NCBI GenBank assembly: GCA_016194905.1
Contig: JACQAP010000008.1
Coordinates: 310,001 to 374,000 of the forward strand
DNA: 64,000 bases
Direction: 5' to 3'
Source: Betaproteobacteria bacterium
Lineage (GTDB): Bacteria > Pseudomonadota > Gammaproteobacteria > Burkholderiales > JACQAP01
The first letter of the stretch is position 1, and every line of letters begins with the position of its first letter. Shown here piece by piece: positions 1 to 11,866 of the stretch. The notes beneath the pieces were generated by a model, which searched no databases, had not been told where the DNA came from, and worked only from the letters and a program-made list of their open reading frames with translations. The position numbers and the translations under genes are program-made.

Positions 1-2
1 TG

Positions 3-3000
3 CTGCGTCGGCTGCGTCCGCTAGCCGATGTCGGCCTCGAATACCTGCGGCTCGGCCAACCCGTGCCGACCTTGTCCGGCGGAGAAGCACAACGCCTGAA
101 ACTTGCGGGCCATTTGGTAGAGGCAGTTAGGCACCCCTCACCCTTTACTTCTATCCCCTCACCGAAACGCGGAACGCTGTTCCTGTTCGACGAACCGACC
201 ACCGGCCTGCATTTCGAAGACATTGCAAAATTGCTGCGCTCCTTCCGGCGCCTGGTTGAAGCCGGCAATTCTCTGCTGGTGATCGAACACAACCTCGACG
301 TGATCGCCGCGTGCGACTGGATCATCGACCTCGGCCCCGAAGGCGGCGAAGCCGGCGGCGCTATCGTGTTCATGGGTACGCCGGACCAGATCCGCCTCGA
401 TGAAAAATCCCATACCGGCGTTGCGCTGAAGGAATACGAGCGGGCCATAGAGAAGGGGGCATTCTCGCAGCAAGCGCTAGGTGGTTCTCGCCCCGTTCCC
501 GTTGAGCTCCATCCGTCCATAGAAATTCACAACGCGCGCGAACACAACCTGAAGAACATCGACCTCTCGCTGCCGCGCGGCAAGTTCACCGTGATCACCG
601 GCGTGTCGGGCAGCGGGAAATCCACGCTTGCATTCGACATCGTGTTCGGCGAAGGCCAGCGTCGGTATCTCGAGTCGCTGAACGCATACGCCCGGCAATT
701 CGTGCAGGTCGCTTCGCGCCCGGACGTGGATGCGATCTACGGTATCCCGCCGACGGTGGCGATCGAGCAGCGCACCAGCCGCGGCGGGCGCAAGAGCACC
801 GTGGGCACGCTGACCGAGATCCATCATTTCCTGCGCCTACTGTTCGTGAAGCTCGGCACGCAGCATTGCCCGGACTGCATGGCGCCGATCGAGCCGCAAA
901 GTCCGGACGCTATCGCGGCGCGCATCATGCGCGAGTACAAAGGTCAGCACATCGGTCTGCTGGCGCCGCTGGTGGTGAATCGCAAAGGCGTGTACACCGA
1001 TCTCGCCGAGTGGGCCAATAACAAGGGCTTTCCGACTTTGCGTGTCGATGGCGAATTTTTACCGACGCAGAAGTTTCCGCGCATCGACCGGTTCAAAGAA
1101 CATTCGATCGAATTGCCGGTCGCGGACCTGCACGTCAGTGCCGCGGATGAAAAAGTGTTGCGCGAAAGCTTGAAGCTGGCGCTGGAGCACGGCAAAGGCG
1201 TGGCGCACGTCATCGCGCCGCTTGACGGCTTGATGACCGGCAAGGGCAAGGTGTCCGAGACCGTGTTCTCGACCAAGCGCGCCTGCCCCTCGTGCGCGCG
1301 CAGCTTTCCGGAGCTCGATCCGCGCCTGTTTTCCTACAACTCCAAGCACGGCTGGTGCGCAAGCTGCTACGGCACCGGATTGCAAATCGACGAAGTGGGC
1401 TGGGACGAGGAGCGCTCGCGCACCGGCACCGAGGACAACGTGCTGGATTCCTGGATCGAATGGTTGCAAGTCGACGAGCCTTGCCCCGATTGCGAGGGCA
1501 AGCGGCTCAATCCCGAGGCGCTCGCCGTGTTGTGGCGCGATCGTTCGATTGCCGACTACGGCATGCTGCCGGTCGCGCAACTCGGCGAGCTGGTTTCCGG
1601 GCTGAGGCTCGCTGGCCGCGAGCTGGAGATTGCGCGCGACCTGGTGGCCGAACTGAAGAGCCGCTTGGGCTTTCTGTCGGAGGTCGGCCTCGGTTATCTG
1701 ACGCTGGACCGTTCCGCGCCGACGCTGTCCGGCGGCGAGGCGCAACGCATCCGGCTGGCTGCGCAACTTGGCTCCAATCTGCGCGGGGTGTGCTACATCT
1801 TGGACGAACCGACCATCGGTCTGCATCCGCGCGACAACCAGATTCTGCTGAATACGCTGGAGAAGCTGGAGAAGAAGGGCAACACGTTGCTGGTCGTGGA
1901 GCATGACGAAGACACCATCCGACGCGCACACCATGTTGTCGATCTCGGTCCGGGGGCGGGCCGTCTCGGCGGCGAAGTGATCGCAGAGGGGAATGTCGAG
2001 CAGTTGATGCGCTCGCCTGCGTCGCTGACCGGAAAGTTTCTATCGCATCCGCTACTGCATCCCCTGCAGCCCTGGCGTTCGACCGATGGCCGGTCACCGG
2101 CGATCCAGATGAACGGCGCGAAATTGCACAACCTGAAAAGCGTCGATGTGCGTTTCCCGCTGGCACGGCTGAGCGTGGTTACCGGCGTTTCCGGCAGCGG
2201 CAAGTCCACGCTCGCGCGCGACATCCTGCACGACAACCTGGCCGCGCTTGTGGGCGAGCGCAACAAGCGCAACAAAAACACGTTCGAGCCGGCCGGCTGC
2301 ACGGCGATCAAAGGTTGGGAACAAATCGACCGGGTGCTCGAAGTCGACCAGACACCGATCGGCAAAACGCCGCGCTCATGTCCGGCAACTTATGTGGGTT
2401 TCTGGGATGCGATCCGCAAGCTGTTTGCCGGCACGCAGGAAGCTCGCATGCGCGGCTTCGATTCGGGCCGCTTCTCCTTCAACACGGCAGGCGGCCGCTG
2501 CGATGCCTGCGAGGGGCAGGGCATGCAGAAGATCGAGATGAGTTTCCTGCCGGACGTGAAAGTGGCCTGCGATGTCTGCAACGGCGCGCGCTTCAACCCC
2601 GAAACCCTGGCGGTACACTACAAAGGCAAGTCGATCGGCGAGGTGTTGAAGATGAGCATCGACGAGGCGGTGGATTTCTTCTCCGCGCATACGGCGATTC
2701 ATCACGCGCTGCGGCTATTGCAGGACGTAGGTCTTGGTTATCTCACACTCGGCCAGCAAAGCCCAACGTTGTCTGGCGGCGAAGCGCAGCGGATCAAGCT
2801 GGTTACGGAACTGTCCAAAGTGAGGACCTCGGACGAGCCGCGACGCGGTGCGGGTGCCGGAGGGAAGCAGACGCTGTATGTGCTCGACGAACCGACGGTG
2901 GGATTGCACATGGCCGACGTGGAGAAACTCATTCGCGTATTGCACCGGCTGGTCGATGCCGGCAATACCGTTGTGGTCATCGAACACAATCTGGATGTAA

Positions 3001-3179
3001 TGGCGGACGCCGACTGGATCATCGACCTCGGGCCGGAAGGCGGCGAAGGCGGCGGAAGGCTCGTGGCGCAAGGCATGCCGGAACAGGTCGCGGCCGTGAA
3101 GTCTTCCCATACCGGGAAAGTGCTGGGGGCGTTCCTTGCCGAGCGGGGGCACAAGGTCCCCACCGCGATGGCGTCATGA
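3..3179 (+). CDS. uvrA: UvrA-type excinuclease ABC subunit A, tandem-fused (5' end outside window)
   Basis: DNA damage-recognition ATPase of nucleotide excision repair. The frame is open from the first bases, so the true start lies upstream. The window opens inside the C-terminal ABC module of one UvrA copy (LSGGEAQR near 72, DEPTTGLH near 190). A complete second UvrA follows in frame: P-loop GVSGSGKST near 600, zinc-type Cys pairs near 870 and 1290-1360, LSGGEAQR near 1728, DEPTIGLH near 1803, second P-loop near 2180, Cys-rich zinc module near 2500-2580, and final LSGGEAQR/DEPTVGLH near 2770-2890. UvrA is normally about 940 residues with two ABC modules, so this is the double-length four-module form seen in some betaproteobacteria. 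The family is certain; whether it replaces or supplements the normal UvrA cannot be judged here. Confidence 0.93.
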   Translation: MRRLRPLADVGLEYLRLGQPVPTLSGGEAQRLKLAGHLVEAVRHPSPFTSIPSPKRGTLFLFDEPTTGLHFEDIAKLLRSFRRLVEAGNSLLVIEHNLDVIAACDWIIDLGPEGGEAGGAIVFMGTPDQIRLDEKSHTGVALKEYERAIEKGAFSQQALGGSRPVPVELHPSIEIHNAREHNLKNIDLSLPRGKFTVITGVSGSGKSTLAFDIVFGEGQRRYLESLNAYARQFVQVASRPDVDAIYGIPPTVAIEQRTSRGGRKSTVGTLTEIHHFLRLLFVKLGTQHCPDCMAPIEPQSPDAIAARIMREYKGQHIGLLAPLVVNRKGVYTDLAEWANNKGFPTLRVDGEFLPTQKFPRIDRFKEHSIELPVADLHVSAADEKVLRESLKLALEHGKGVAHVIAPLDGLMTGKGKVSETVFSTKRACPSCARSFPELDPRLFSYNSKHGWCASCYGTGLQIDEVGWDEERSRTGTEDNVLDSWIEWLQVDEPCPDCEGKRLNPEALAVLWRDRSIADYGMLPVAQLGELVSGLRLAGRELEIARDLVAELKSRLGFLSEVGLGYLTLDRSAPTLSGGEAQRIRLAAQLGSNLRGVCYILDEPTIGLHPRDNQILLNTLEKLEKKGNTLLVVEHDEDTIRRAHHVVDLGPGAGRLGGEVIAEGNVEQLMRSPASLTGKFLSHPLLHPLQPWRSTDGRSPAIQMNGAKLHNLKSVDVRFPLARLSVVTGVSGSGKSTLARDILHDNLAALVGERNKRNKNTFEPAGCTAIKGWEQIDRVLEVDQTPIGKTPRSCPATYVGFWDAIRKLFAGTQEARMRGFDSGRFSFNTAGGRCDACEGQGMQKIEMSFLPDVKVACDVCNGARFNPETLAVHYKGKSIGEVLKMSIDEAVDFFSAHTAIHHALRLLQDVGLGYLTLGQQSPTLSGGEAQRIKLVTELSKVRTSDEPRRGAGAGGKQTLYVLDEPTVGLHMADVEKLIRVLHRLVDAGNTVVVIEHNLDVMADADWIIDLGPEGGEGGGRLVAQGMPEQVAAVKSSHTGKVLGAFLAERGHKVPTAMAS

Positions 3180-3200
3180 TGCTTTACGGCGTCTACACCC

Positions 3201-3246
3201 AACACAGAGGCACAGAGGGCACGGAGGGCGCAGAGGAAAGCGAAAA
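3201..3246. repeat. Single arm of the 9-bp-unit repeat family
   Basis: A short run of degenerate 9-bp units (cacagaggg / cacggaggg / cgcagagga) lies between uvrA and the DUF4238 gene. It matches the arms of the long palindromes found elsewhere in this window, for example at 43266 and 48099. No complementary second arm is visible before the next gene. Confidence 0.6.
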
Positions 3247-3289
3247 TCAAATTATAGTTGAGCGATTCTAGACGATCATCGCAGCAGAC

Positions 3290-4213
3290 ATGGCAACCCG
3301 AGCGCACACCGTACCTCGCTTCTATCTCAGCGGGTTCACAGATCCGGAATCCAATGGAACCCCTGACCCGTTCGTTTGGCTAGGGCTACTAACCACAGGC
3401 GAAGTAAAACGTCGCTCGCCGAAGAACATTTCGATTGTTCCCGGTTTATACGATGGGCCAGAAGGACTCGCCGACCCTAGCAAGTCGATTGAAGCTCATC
3501 TTTCGAAAATTGAAGCGGCAGCTTCATCCGCAATAAGAAAATTCGTTGCGACGGAGCCAATAGAAGGTAATGACCCGCCTCCTGAGATATGGCGATTTCT
3601 CGCGTGGCAAGCGGCACGGACGCCAGGTTGGATGGACTTGATGCAGCAGTGGGTAAATGATCCGCCACTCGGTCTGGAATCTGGCGTGGTGGAGCCTCCG
3701 CCAGAAGGATATCCAGAGTCCGGCGATCGGACGCGACCACTGCTTATCGAAGAACCAAAGACCGGCGAACGCCGCGAGGTGAATACCCTCGAGGAACTCG
3801 AGACGTATCGGCACCGTGGGTGGAAGTGGATACTTCAGCGTGATGACCATCTTGAATTTCTGCACCTTCAGGCGTGGCATTTCCAGGTTCAGCACTTTCC
3901 GCGCTTTTCTTGGGTGCGGTTGAATACGCCTGATGGCGAATGGTTCGTTACAAGCGATCGTGTGGTTACATGGCTGGCTGACGGTTTTGCGGATACGCCT
4001 CCCGCTGCTTTAAGGCATCCAACAACCGAAGTCGTCGCGCCTCTGACACGAAGGACTGCGCTCATCGGGAGGCACGAAACCCAAAGGCTTGAAGTCACAC
4101 CGCGCGAAGTGAATCGGTTCATTGCGTCAACGGCTTCCAGTTGGGTAGCTGGTCCGACAAGGAGTGTAGTCGAGCAGGCGCTTCAGGATCGCGCTGCAAC
4201 CTTAGCTCATTGA
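3290..4213 (+). CDS. DUF4238 domain protein
   Basis: A 307-residue soluble protein of unknown function. The N-terminus has the HTVPRFYLSGF pattern typical of DUF4238 (H-x-V-P-x-F-Y-L-x-x-F). A later segment near residues 200-240 (FVTSDRVV, then hydrophobic strands) also fits the family. No signal peptide or membrane segment is visible. It stands alone: the 110 bp upstream hold a repeat arm and the RNR gene follows after 78 bp. DUF4238 proteins are often scattered accessory genes; the molecular role is unknown. Confidence 0.75.
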   Translation: MATRAHTVPRFYLSGFTDPESNGTPDPFVWLGLLTTGEVKRRSPKNISIVPGLYDGPEGLADPSKSIEAHLSKIEAAASSAIRKFVATEPIEGNDPPPEIWRFLAWQAARTPGWMDLMQQWVNDPPLGLESGVVEPPPEGYPESGDRTRPLLIEEPKTGERREVNTLEELETYRHRGWKWILQRDDHLEFLHLQAWHFQVQHFPRFSWVRLNTPDGEWFVTSDRVVTWLADGFADTPPAALRHPTTEVVAPLTRRTALIGRHETQRLEVTPREVNRFIASTASSWVAGPTRSVVEQALQDRAATLAH

Positions 4214-4291
4214 TTAGCTCTTAACGGGAGCGCCACCCGGCGCGTTATCGCGGGTATCATTTGGACTGTTAAAACCTCGGGATCTCGATTT

Positions 4292-7135
4292 GTGAAAGCC
4301 AACGACACCAATCTTCTGCTCCCGCCACAGCAGGTCAGCATCGACGTGCTGCTGGAGAAGTACGCCAAAGGCGGCGAGCGCAGCATCGAGGATGTGCGCC
4401 GCCGCGTGGCGCGTGCGCTCGCTGCCGTGGAATCCGATCCGGGCAAATGGGAGCCGCTGTTTTTCGAAGCGCTCGAGAACGGCTTTATCCCGGGAGGACG
4501 CATCAATTCGGCGGCCGGCACGCAGTTGAGTGCGACGCTGATCAACTGTTTCGTACAACCGGTGGGCGATTCCGTTTCGGAAATGAGCGACGGCAAGCCG
4601 GGCATCTATGTCGCCCTTATGGAGGCCGCGGAAACCATGCGTCGTGGCGGCGGGGTCGGCTATGACTTCTCGTCGATTCGTCCGCACGGCGCGTTGGTGC
4701 GCGGCACGCAAAGCAGTGCGAGTGGACCGGTGTCCTATATGCGGGTGTTCGACCGCAGTTGCGAAACCGTGGAATCCGCCGGTTCGCGGCGCGGCGCGCA
4801 GATGGGCATCCTGCGCTGCGACCACCCAGATATCGAGGAATTTATCCACGCGAAGGACGGCGGTGATCTTCGCAATTTCAACATCAGCGTGGCGGTGACC
4901 GATGTATTCATGCGCGCGATGGAAGCGAACGGTGACTGGGACCTGGTGCATCCGGTGCGGCCGGGCAAGGAAATGGTTGGCGCACCCGAACGCCAGGCGG
5001 CCGACGGCCGCTGGATCTATCGCACGGTCAAAGCGCGCGATCTGTGGAAGCAGATCATGGAGTCGACCTACGACCACGCCGAGCCCGGCGTAATCTTCAT
5101 CGACCGCGTGAACGCCGAAAACAATCTGTCTTATTGCGAAACGGTCGAAGCCAGTAATCCTTGCGCCGAACAGATGTTGCCCGCCTACGGTTGCTGCTGC
5201 CTGGGAAGCATCGATCTAACGCCGTTCGTATCCCAGCCTTTTACCCCGAAGTCGCGGTTCGACTTCGAGGCGTTTGCGAAAGTAACGACGGTGGCGGTGC
5301 GCATGCTCGACAACGTGCTCGACGCCACCGTCTGGCCGCTGCCGCAGCAGGCCGAAGAGGCAAGAAACAAGCGCCGCATCGGGCTCGGCTTCACCGGCCT
5401 GGGCGATGCGCTGATCATGCTCGGCCTGCGCTACGACGGGGACGAGGCCCGCAAGATGGGTGCGAAAATCGCCGAGACGATGCGCGATGAAGCTTATGCG
5501 GCATCCGTGGAACTGGCGCGCGAGAAAGGCGCCTTTCCGCTGCTGGCCGCGGAACAGTATCTTGCCGCTCCGCGTTTTGCGTCGCGGCTGCCGGAGAATC
5601 TCAAACAGGACATCCGCGCGCACGGCCTGCGCAACAGTCATCTATTGTCGATCGCGCCGACCGGCACCATCTCGCTGGCGTTTGCCGACAATGCCGCCAA
5701 CGGCATCGAGCCGCCTTATTCCTGGACTTACCAGCGCAAGAAGCGCGAAGCGAACGGCTCGCACAAGGTTTACGACGTCGAAGACTATGCCTGGCGTCTG
5801 TACCGGCACATCGGCGGTGACGTAACCAAGCTGCCACCGCAATTCGTCACCGCGCTGGAGATCTCCGCGCTCGATCACATGCGCATGGTCGCGGCGGTCG
5901 CGCCGTTTGTCGATTCGGCGATCAGCAAGACGGTCAATGTTCCCGAGAATTATCCATTCGAAGAGTTCAGGGATCTTTATCTCGAAGCCTGGAAGTCCGG
6001 CCTGAAAGGTATCACCACCTACCGCCCGAACGGCGTACTGGGCTCCGTGCTGTCGGTTACCCCGCATTCCGAAGCACCCAACGATCTCGATACTTCCGAT
6101 GCCGACCGCCGCATTCGCCTCGACGTTGCGCCGATGCCGGCATTGTCCAGCTTGCGCTGGCCGAGCCGGCCGCAGCTTGCCGCCGGCAATCCGGCGTGGA
6201 CTTACATGGTCGAATCGCCGTTCGGGCAGTTCGCGATTTTCGTCGGCCACGTCGACAACGGCGACCCGCACGCCTTCGAAGTCTGGGTCAACGGCAACGA
6301 ACAGCCGCGCGGTCTCGGCGCAGTCGCGAAGACACTGTCGATGGACATGCGTGCGCAGGACCGCGCGTGGTTGCGCACGAAGCTCGACATCCTTTCGCGC
6401 ACCGCAGGAGACGATGCCTTCGATTGCCCGATGCCGCCGGACGGCGCGCTGGTGCGCATGCCGAGCACCGTGGCCGCATTCGCCCGCATCGTGAACTGGC
6501 GCGTGGAACAACTCGGCGGCCTGGCGCCGCGTGACCATCGCTCGCCGGTGCTGGACGCCTTGTTCGCAAAAAAGGAACCGAAGACCGGCACCGACGGCAC
6601 CATGTCGTGGTCGGTCGATGTCTATAACCCGAGTTCGGGCGACGATTTCGTGCTGATCCTGAAGGAGCTGGTGCTGCCGTCGGGGCAGCGCCGGCCTTAT
6701 TCGGTGTGGATGGCGGGCAGCTATCCGCGCTCGCTCGATGGCCTGTGCAAGCTGTTGTCGCTCGACATGCGCGTCATCGATCCGGCTTGGATCGGCATGA
6801 AGCTGCGCAAGCTGCTGAGCTACGCCGAACCGCTCGGCGACTTCATGGCCAAGGTGCCGGGCGAGGAGAAGCAACGCACCTGGCCGAGTACAGTGGCGTA
6901 TGTCGCGCAACTCATGATCCACCGTTACGCGATGCTGGGCGTACTCGACGGGCGCGGCTATCCGATCGATGAAATGGGCGTGCTGGAAATTCCGGAGGCG
7001 ACCCGCGACCGCGAAGCGCGCGATCTGCAGATCCTGCCCGGCAAGCGTTGCCTCGAGTGCGGCAACAGCGCCGTGATCAGGAAGGACGGTTGCGAGTTCT
7101 GCACGGCCTGCGGCGCAGTCGGCGCCTGCGGCTGA
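4292..7135 (+). CDS. nrdJ: Adenosylcobalamin-dependent (class II) ribonucleotide reductase
   Basis: Reduces ribonucleotides to deoxyribonucleotides using an adenosylcobalamin-generated thiyl radical. The 947-residue protein shows [12 protein letters not shown] near residue 90, [13 protein letters not shown] near 120, the conserved NPCAEQ active-site segment near 290 and a C-terminal tail with paired cysteines ([20 protein letters not shown]) suited to re-reduction of the active site. The start is GTG; an upstream ATG in this frame is not evident. No B12 riboswitch fits in the 78-bp leader. The segment at roughly residues 610-900 is typical of the long class II form. It ends 13 bp before the convergent phosphofructokinase gene with no terminator hairpin between. 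Confidence 0.93.
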   Translation: MKANDTNLLLPPQQVSIDVLLEKYAKGGERSIEDVRRRVARALAAVESDPGKWEPLFFEALENGFIPGGRINSAAGTQLSATLINCFVQPVGDSVSEMSDGKPGIYVALMEAAETMRRGGGVGYDFSSIRPHGALVRGTQSSASGPVSYMRVFDRSCETVESAGSRRGAQMGILRCDHPDIEEFIHAKDGGDLRNFNISVAVTDVFMRAMEANGDWDLVHPVRPGKEMVGAPERQAADGRWIYRTVKARDLWKQIMESTYDHAEPGVIFIDRVNAENNLSYCETVEASNPCAEQMLPAYGCCCLGSIDLTPFVSQPFTPKSRFDFEAFAKVTTVAVRMLDNVLDATVWPLPQQAEEARNKRRIGLGFTGLGDALIMLGLRYDGDEARKMGAKIAETMRDEAYAASVELAREKGAFPLLAAEQYLAAPRFASRLPENLKQDIRAHGLRNSHLLSIAPTGTISLAFADNAANGIEPPYSWTYQRKKREANGSHKVYDVEDYAWRLYRHIGGDVTKLPPQFVTALEISALDHMRMVAAVAPFVDSAISKTVNVPENYPFEEFRDLYLEAWKSGLKGITTYRPNGVLGSVLSVTPHSEAPNDLDTSDADRRIRLDVAPMPALSSLRWPSRPQLAAGNPAWTYMVESPFGQFAIFVGHVDNGDPHAFEVWVNGNEQPRGLGAVAKTLSMDMRAQDRAWLRTKLDILSRTAGDDAFDCPMPPDGALVRMPSTVAAFARIVNWRVEQLGGLAPRDHRSPVLDALFAKKEPKTGTDGTMSWSVDVYNPSSGDDFVLILKELVLPSGQRRPYSVWMAGSYPRSLDGLCKLLSLDMRVIDPAWIGMKLRKLLSYAEPLGDFMAKVPGEEKQRTWPSTVAYVAQLMIHRYAMLGVLDGRGYPIDEMGVLEIPEATRDREARDLQILPGKRCLECGNSAVIRKDGCEFCTACGAVGACG

Positions 7136-7148
7136 AACTGCGCGGAAT

Positions 7149-8546
7149 TCAGGAAAAGGATCTGGGCTGTCCCGTGGCTTCGATCACCGACATCCACAGA
7201 TCGGCCGTCGTATCGACCCGCTTGCGATTGCGCGTGGCCAATGCCATCGGCACGTGGACGAAGCGGCCGTGCCAGCGTCCGATCAGCATTTCGGTATTCC
7301 CCGCCATTGCGGCGTGCGCCGCGTTGCGCGCCATGTTCCAGCAGTAGACGCTGTCCGACGGCGTGGCCGGTACGCTGCGAATCGTGTAGCTCGGATCGAT
7401 GTATTTGAGCGTTACTTCGCGGCTGGCACGCTGGTAATGCTCGGTGATGCGCTCGCGCAGGAATACGCCGATATCCTTGAGCTTCGCGTTGCCGCTCTTG
7501 TCCGTTCCACCCGCTGCGGCGTCATCATCCATCAGTTCCTGCGCCGCACCCTCCGCCACGACCACGACCGCATGACCTTTGCGCGCGAGCACGCGATCGA
7601 GATTGCCGAGCACGCCGCGTTCGCCTTCTAGGGTCGCCTCGATCTCGGGAATCAGCACCAGGTCCACGTCGGCGGACGCCAGCGCGGCCTGGCACGCCAC
7701 GAAGCCGGAATGACGGCCCATGAGCTTGACCAGCCCGATGCCGTTGCGTGCACCCATCGCCTCGACGCGCGCACTGCGCACGACGTCGACCGCCGCCGAA
7801 TAGGCGCTTTCGAAACCGAAGCTGCGGTCGATGAAGTGAATGTCGTTGTCGATGGTCTTGGGCACGCCGACCACGGCGATCTTCAGGCCACGGCGTTCGA
7901 TTTCGGCGCTGAACTGCATGGCTCCGCGAATGGTGCCGTCGCCGCCGATCACGAACAGGATGTTGATGCCGTTCGCCTCGAGATTGTCGATGACTTCACC
8001 AGGATCCTGCGATCCGCGCGAGGAACCGAGGATGGTGCCGCCCTGATGGTGGATGTGGGCCACCGACTCCGCGGTCAATGTTACCGGTTCATGGCCGAAG
8101 CGGGAGATCAGTCCTTCGTAGCCGTAGCGAAAGCCGAGGATGCGTTTGACGCCGTAACCGCGCGCGAGCTCGAGCACGAGGCCGCGCACGACGTTGTTGA
8201 TGCCGGGGCAAAGGCCGCCACAGGTGACGATGCCGCAGCCGACGGTGCGTGGATCGAAGAAAATCTTGTTGCGCGGCCCGGCCAGTTCGAAGGCGGGTAA
8301 CGTGGTCGCCTGGCTGGCGTGGGCGCGGATCACCGACATGCGGTCATCCACCAGCACCTTTTCGGCGGCGCCCACGAATACCACCGCACTTTCGCCAAGG
8401 TGGGCCACCACGGGGGACGGCAGCAGACATTTGCCGAGGTCCTTGACGGCGACGTCCGTCGCCGTGATGTGGCCGGCCAGCGCCGTCGAGCCGGACAGCC
8501 TGACCGCCGGCGCTACGGACTCGTTCGAAGCGACGACGGAACTCAT
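7149..8546 (-). CDS. pfkA: ATP-dependent 6-phosphofructokinase
   Basis: Phosphorylates fructose 6-phosphate in glycolysis. PFK-A family motifs are clear: CGGLCPGIN near residue 108, GGDGTIRGA near 205, PKTIDNDI near 232, GRHSGFVA near 280. The residue after GGD is Gly, which marks ATP rather than pyrophosphate as donor; the Lys in PKTIDND is the variant found in plant-like and 'group X' ATP-PFKs. I place the start at ATG 8546 because GAGG lies about 8 nt upstream; reading on to 8747 adds 67 residues with no family resemblance. At 465 residues it is longer than E. coli PfkA, in line with the plant-like subgroup. Confidence 0.88.
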   Translation of the reverse strand: MSSVVASNESVAPAVRLSGSTALAGHITATDVAVKDLGKCLLPSPVVAHLGESAVVFVGAAEKVLVDDRMSVIRAHASQATTLPAFELAGPRNKIFFDPRTVGCGIVTCGGLCPGINNVVRGLVLELARGYGVKRILGFRYGYEGLISRFGHEPVTLTAESVAHIHHQGGTILGSSRGSQDPGEVIDNLEANGINILFVIGGDGTIRGAMQFSAEIERRGLKIAVVGVPKTIDNDIHFIDRSFGFESAYSAAVDVVRSARVEAMGARNGIGLVKLMGRHSGFVACQAALASADVDLVLIPEIEATLEGERGVLGNLDRVLARKGHAVVVVAEGAAQELMDDDAAAGGTDKSGNAKLKDIGVFLRERITEHYQRASREVTLKYIDPSYTIRSVPATPSDSVYCWNMARNAAHAAMAGNTEMLIGRWHGRFVHVPMALATRNRKRVDTTADLWMSVIEATGQPRSFS

Positions 8547-8975
8547 CCCTGTTTCCTCAAATAGCAGCCCGACCGATGATGGTGCGTAGCGCACCAGCCC
8601 AGTGCCGGCACGGCGAATGCAGCGGACCGATCGCAGCGCTCCGGCAATTGCATCCAGTGCCCAGTTGTGCGCCGATACAGCCTCAACAACGGGTAGGATG
8701 TCATCCTGAAGGTGATCGTGCAGAAGTCTCTGCCGGTTTTGTTGCAAGGAACGTGCAAGCCGGCGCTCCGACCCGGTAAAAGTGCAGAAAAACCGCGACT
8801 TCGGACGCGAAAGCCGGTATGATCCGCCCCAAGGATTTTGTTTCGCGTCAATCGGTCCGCGTTTCAGCCCCTTCGTGGTAGTTCTGCTTCCCCGAAAAAT
8901 TTCAACTCTGTTCGATTCTGCCTGAACCGGTTCGGAATGCCCCTGGGCTTCTGCAGGCTGTTTCAGGAGATTTCC
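8547..8975. other. Intergenic leader between divergent pfk and rhlE
   Basis: About 430 bp between two divergent genes. The plus-strand reading frame stays open into rhlE but the encoded residues do not resemble the helicase family. I see no RNA gene and no convincing promoter. The stretch probably serves as a long 5' leader of rhlE, as is common for cold-regulated RNA helicases (inference). Confidence 0.4.
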
Positions 8976-10394
<1,419 letters not shown>

Positions 10395-10417
10395 TAGACA
10401 CTATAAAGGACACTTTA

Positions 10418-10681
10418 ATGAATATTTTCGTCGGCAACTTGTCGCAGGAAGTGACCGAAACCGACCTCGCGGAGTTGTTCAAGCAGTTCGGCCAGGTGAA
10501 GTCGACCGAAGTAAAGCGCGACCTTTTTTCGGGCGTAACCAAGGGCTTCGGTTTTGTCGAAATGCCCGGAAAAAATCACTCGCTGGCGGCGATCGCCAGC
10601 CTCGATGGCAAGGATTTCAAGGGACAGCCGCTACGCGTGAATGAAGCGCGGGAATTTCCAGCAAGAGGAAGAAGGCGGTAA
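10418..10681 (+). CDS. Small RRM-type RNA-binding protein
   Basis: An 87-residue single RNA-recognition-motif protein. RNP2 is IFVGNL at residues 3-8, RNP1 is KGFGFVEM at about 42-49, and the tail is Arg-rich (ARGRRR). Bacterial proteins of this size are typically cold-induced RNA chaperones. It sits 23 bp after rhlE and is followed by a strong terminator, so the pair most likely forms a two-gene RNA-remodelling operon. Confidence 0.87.
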   Translation: MNIFVGNLSQEVTETDLAELFKQFGQVKSTEVKRDLFSGVTKGFGFVEMPGKNHSLAAIASLDGKDFKGQPLRVNEAREFPARGRRR

Positions 10682-10712
10682 AGCAGGACTGAGTGAAAGA
10701 AAAAACAACCAA

Positions 10713-10738
10713 GGGCCGCTATGCGGCCCTTTTTTTTT
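10713..10738 (+). terminator. Rho-independent terminator after rhlE-RRM operon
   Basis: A perfect 7-bp GC stem (GGGCCGC / GCGGCCC) with a 3-nt loop is followed by nine T residues. It lies 31 bp after the stop of the RRM gene. Confidence 0.93.
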
Positions 10739-10792
10739 GGATCATCGGGGTTTTATACGGGTGTCGAAAGCGCCTCGATAAGCAAGACCATT

Positions 10793-10970
10793 TCACCACG
10801 AAGCCACGAAGAAAGACGAAGCGAGAAACTCGAAGCAATCATTGGTACTGCTTCAGTATTCGTATTCTCGCCTGAAGTCGGGGAACGCGGCGTTTTGGGA
10901 ATCGCCACTCCTCATTTTTCGATGCCTTTCTTCCTGCCGATTTTCTTCGTGTCTTCGTGCCTTCGTGGTG
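10793..10970. repeat. Long imperfect palindrome, CACGAAG-type units
   Basis: Left arm (10793-10826) has units ccacgaag / ccacgaaga / gacgaag; right arm (10941-10970) is the complement (cttcgtg units ending cttcgtggtg). The inner 115 bp are not repeated elsewhere in the window. The stretch from the terminator to eda (about 480 bp) holds this element and no gene I can support. Confidence 0.7.
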
Positions 10971-11221
10971 CATTGCCTCATTCAGGCGCTCAATTACCGG
11001 TTGCCGTTTCCCTGCTACCCACACGAATGTCTGTAGGACCTTTTATTGAGGCTTGCCCCGTTACCCGTCTCCTGGCATACGTGCCTGCGTTTGCCGAGTT
11101 TGTCGCTTGATAAATTATGATGGCAGACGACTCCGCCTGGTTCGCTACCCAGCACCGGGCTTTGCTTCTAGAATTCACCATCCGGCGCCGCTGCCCAAGG
11201 CCCACCCGATGCCATGATGAC

Positions 11222-11866
11222 ATGAAGAAAAGTGCCAATGTCCGCAAGTTGCTTGCGCTGCGGGTGATCCCGGTTCTCAGGCTTCGCTCCCGGCGGGATG
11301 CCGAAACCGCGATCGATTGCCTGATCGAAGCCGGTTTCCGAACCGTCGAGCTGACGCTGACGACCCCGGGCGCGATCGAGCTGATCGGGTCACTGCGCCG
11401 GAGCAGCAACGCGGATTTCCTGGTCGGTGCCGGGACGGTCCTCGACCTTGGCAGTGCCCAGGCCTGTCTCGACGCGGGCGCCGACTATCTCGTCTCGCCC
11501 TGCCTGGTGCCGGGGATGGCGGCGCTGGCCAATGACGCGGGACGCCTGGCGCTGACCGGCGGTTTCACGCCGGCCGAAGTGCTGGCCGCATGGCGCGAAG
11601 GCGCAACCGTCGTCAAAGTCTTTCCCGCTTCCACCGGCGGACCCTCCCACCTCGGCGCGTTGCACGCGGTTTATCCGGATATTCCCCTGTGTCCGACCGG
11701 CGGCGTGTCGTCTTCGAATATGCTCGACTATTTCAAGGCCGGAGCGGCGGTAGTCGGCATCGGCAACAATGTCATCGATCAGAAGGCGCTGGCGGCGGGC
11801 GATCGCAGCGGGGTCATCGCACACGCACGCGGATTTCTCGAAATCGCGGCGACGGCGCCCGTGTGA
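11222..11866 (+). CDS. eda: 2-dehydro-3-deoxyphosphogluconate (KDPG) aldolase
   Basis: Class I aldolase cleaving KDPG to pyruvate and glyceraldehyde 3-phosphate, the last step of the Entner-Doudoroff route. The 214-residue protein matches the family along its length: ELTLTTPG with the catalytic Glu at 43, VGAGTVLD near 68, the Schiff-base Lys at 132 in VVKVFPAS, and the phosphate-binding CPTGGVS. The start is the ATG at 11222; reading further upstream adds 35 residues with no family match. The stop overlaps the start of the kinase gene (GTGA), so the two are translationally coupled. Confidence 0.9.
   Translation: MKKSANVRKLLALRVIPVLRLRSRRDAETAIDCLIEAGFRTVELTLTTPGAIELIGSLRRSSNADFLVGAGTVLDLGSAQACLDAGADYLVSPCLVPGMAALANDAGRLALTGGFTPAEVLAAWREGATVVKVFPASTGGPSHLGALHAVYPDIPLCPTGGVSSSNMLDYFKAGAAVVGIGNNVIDQKALAAGDRSGVIAHARGFLEIAATAPV

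Noticed and set aside
4214-4291. Cobalamin riboswitch before the B12-dependent reductase
   Set aside because: The gap is only 78 bp and has no B12-box-like sequence.
5642-6922. 426-codon minus-strand frame within nrdJ
   Set aside because: Antisense shadow rich in Arg and His; the plus strand is a certain ribonucleotide reductase.
7149-8546. Pyrophosphate-dependent phosphofructokinase
   Set aside because: The residue after GGD is Gly, not the Asp of PPi enzymes; the Lys in PKTIDND alone is not decisive.
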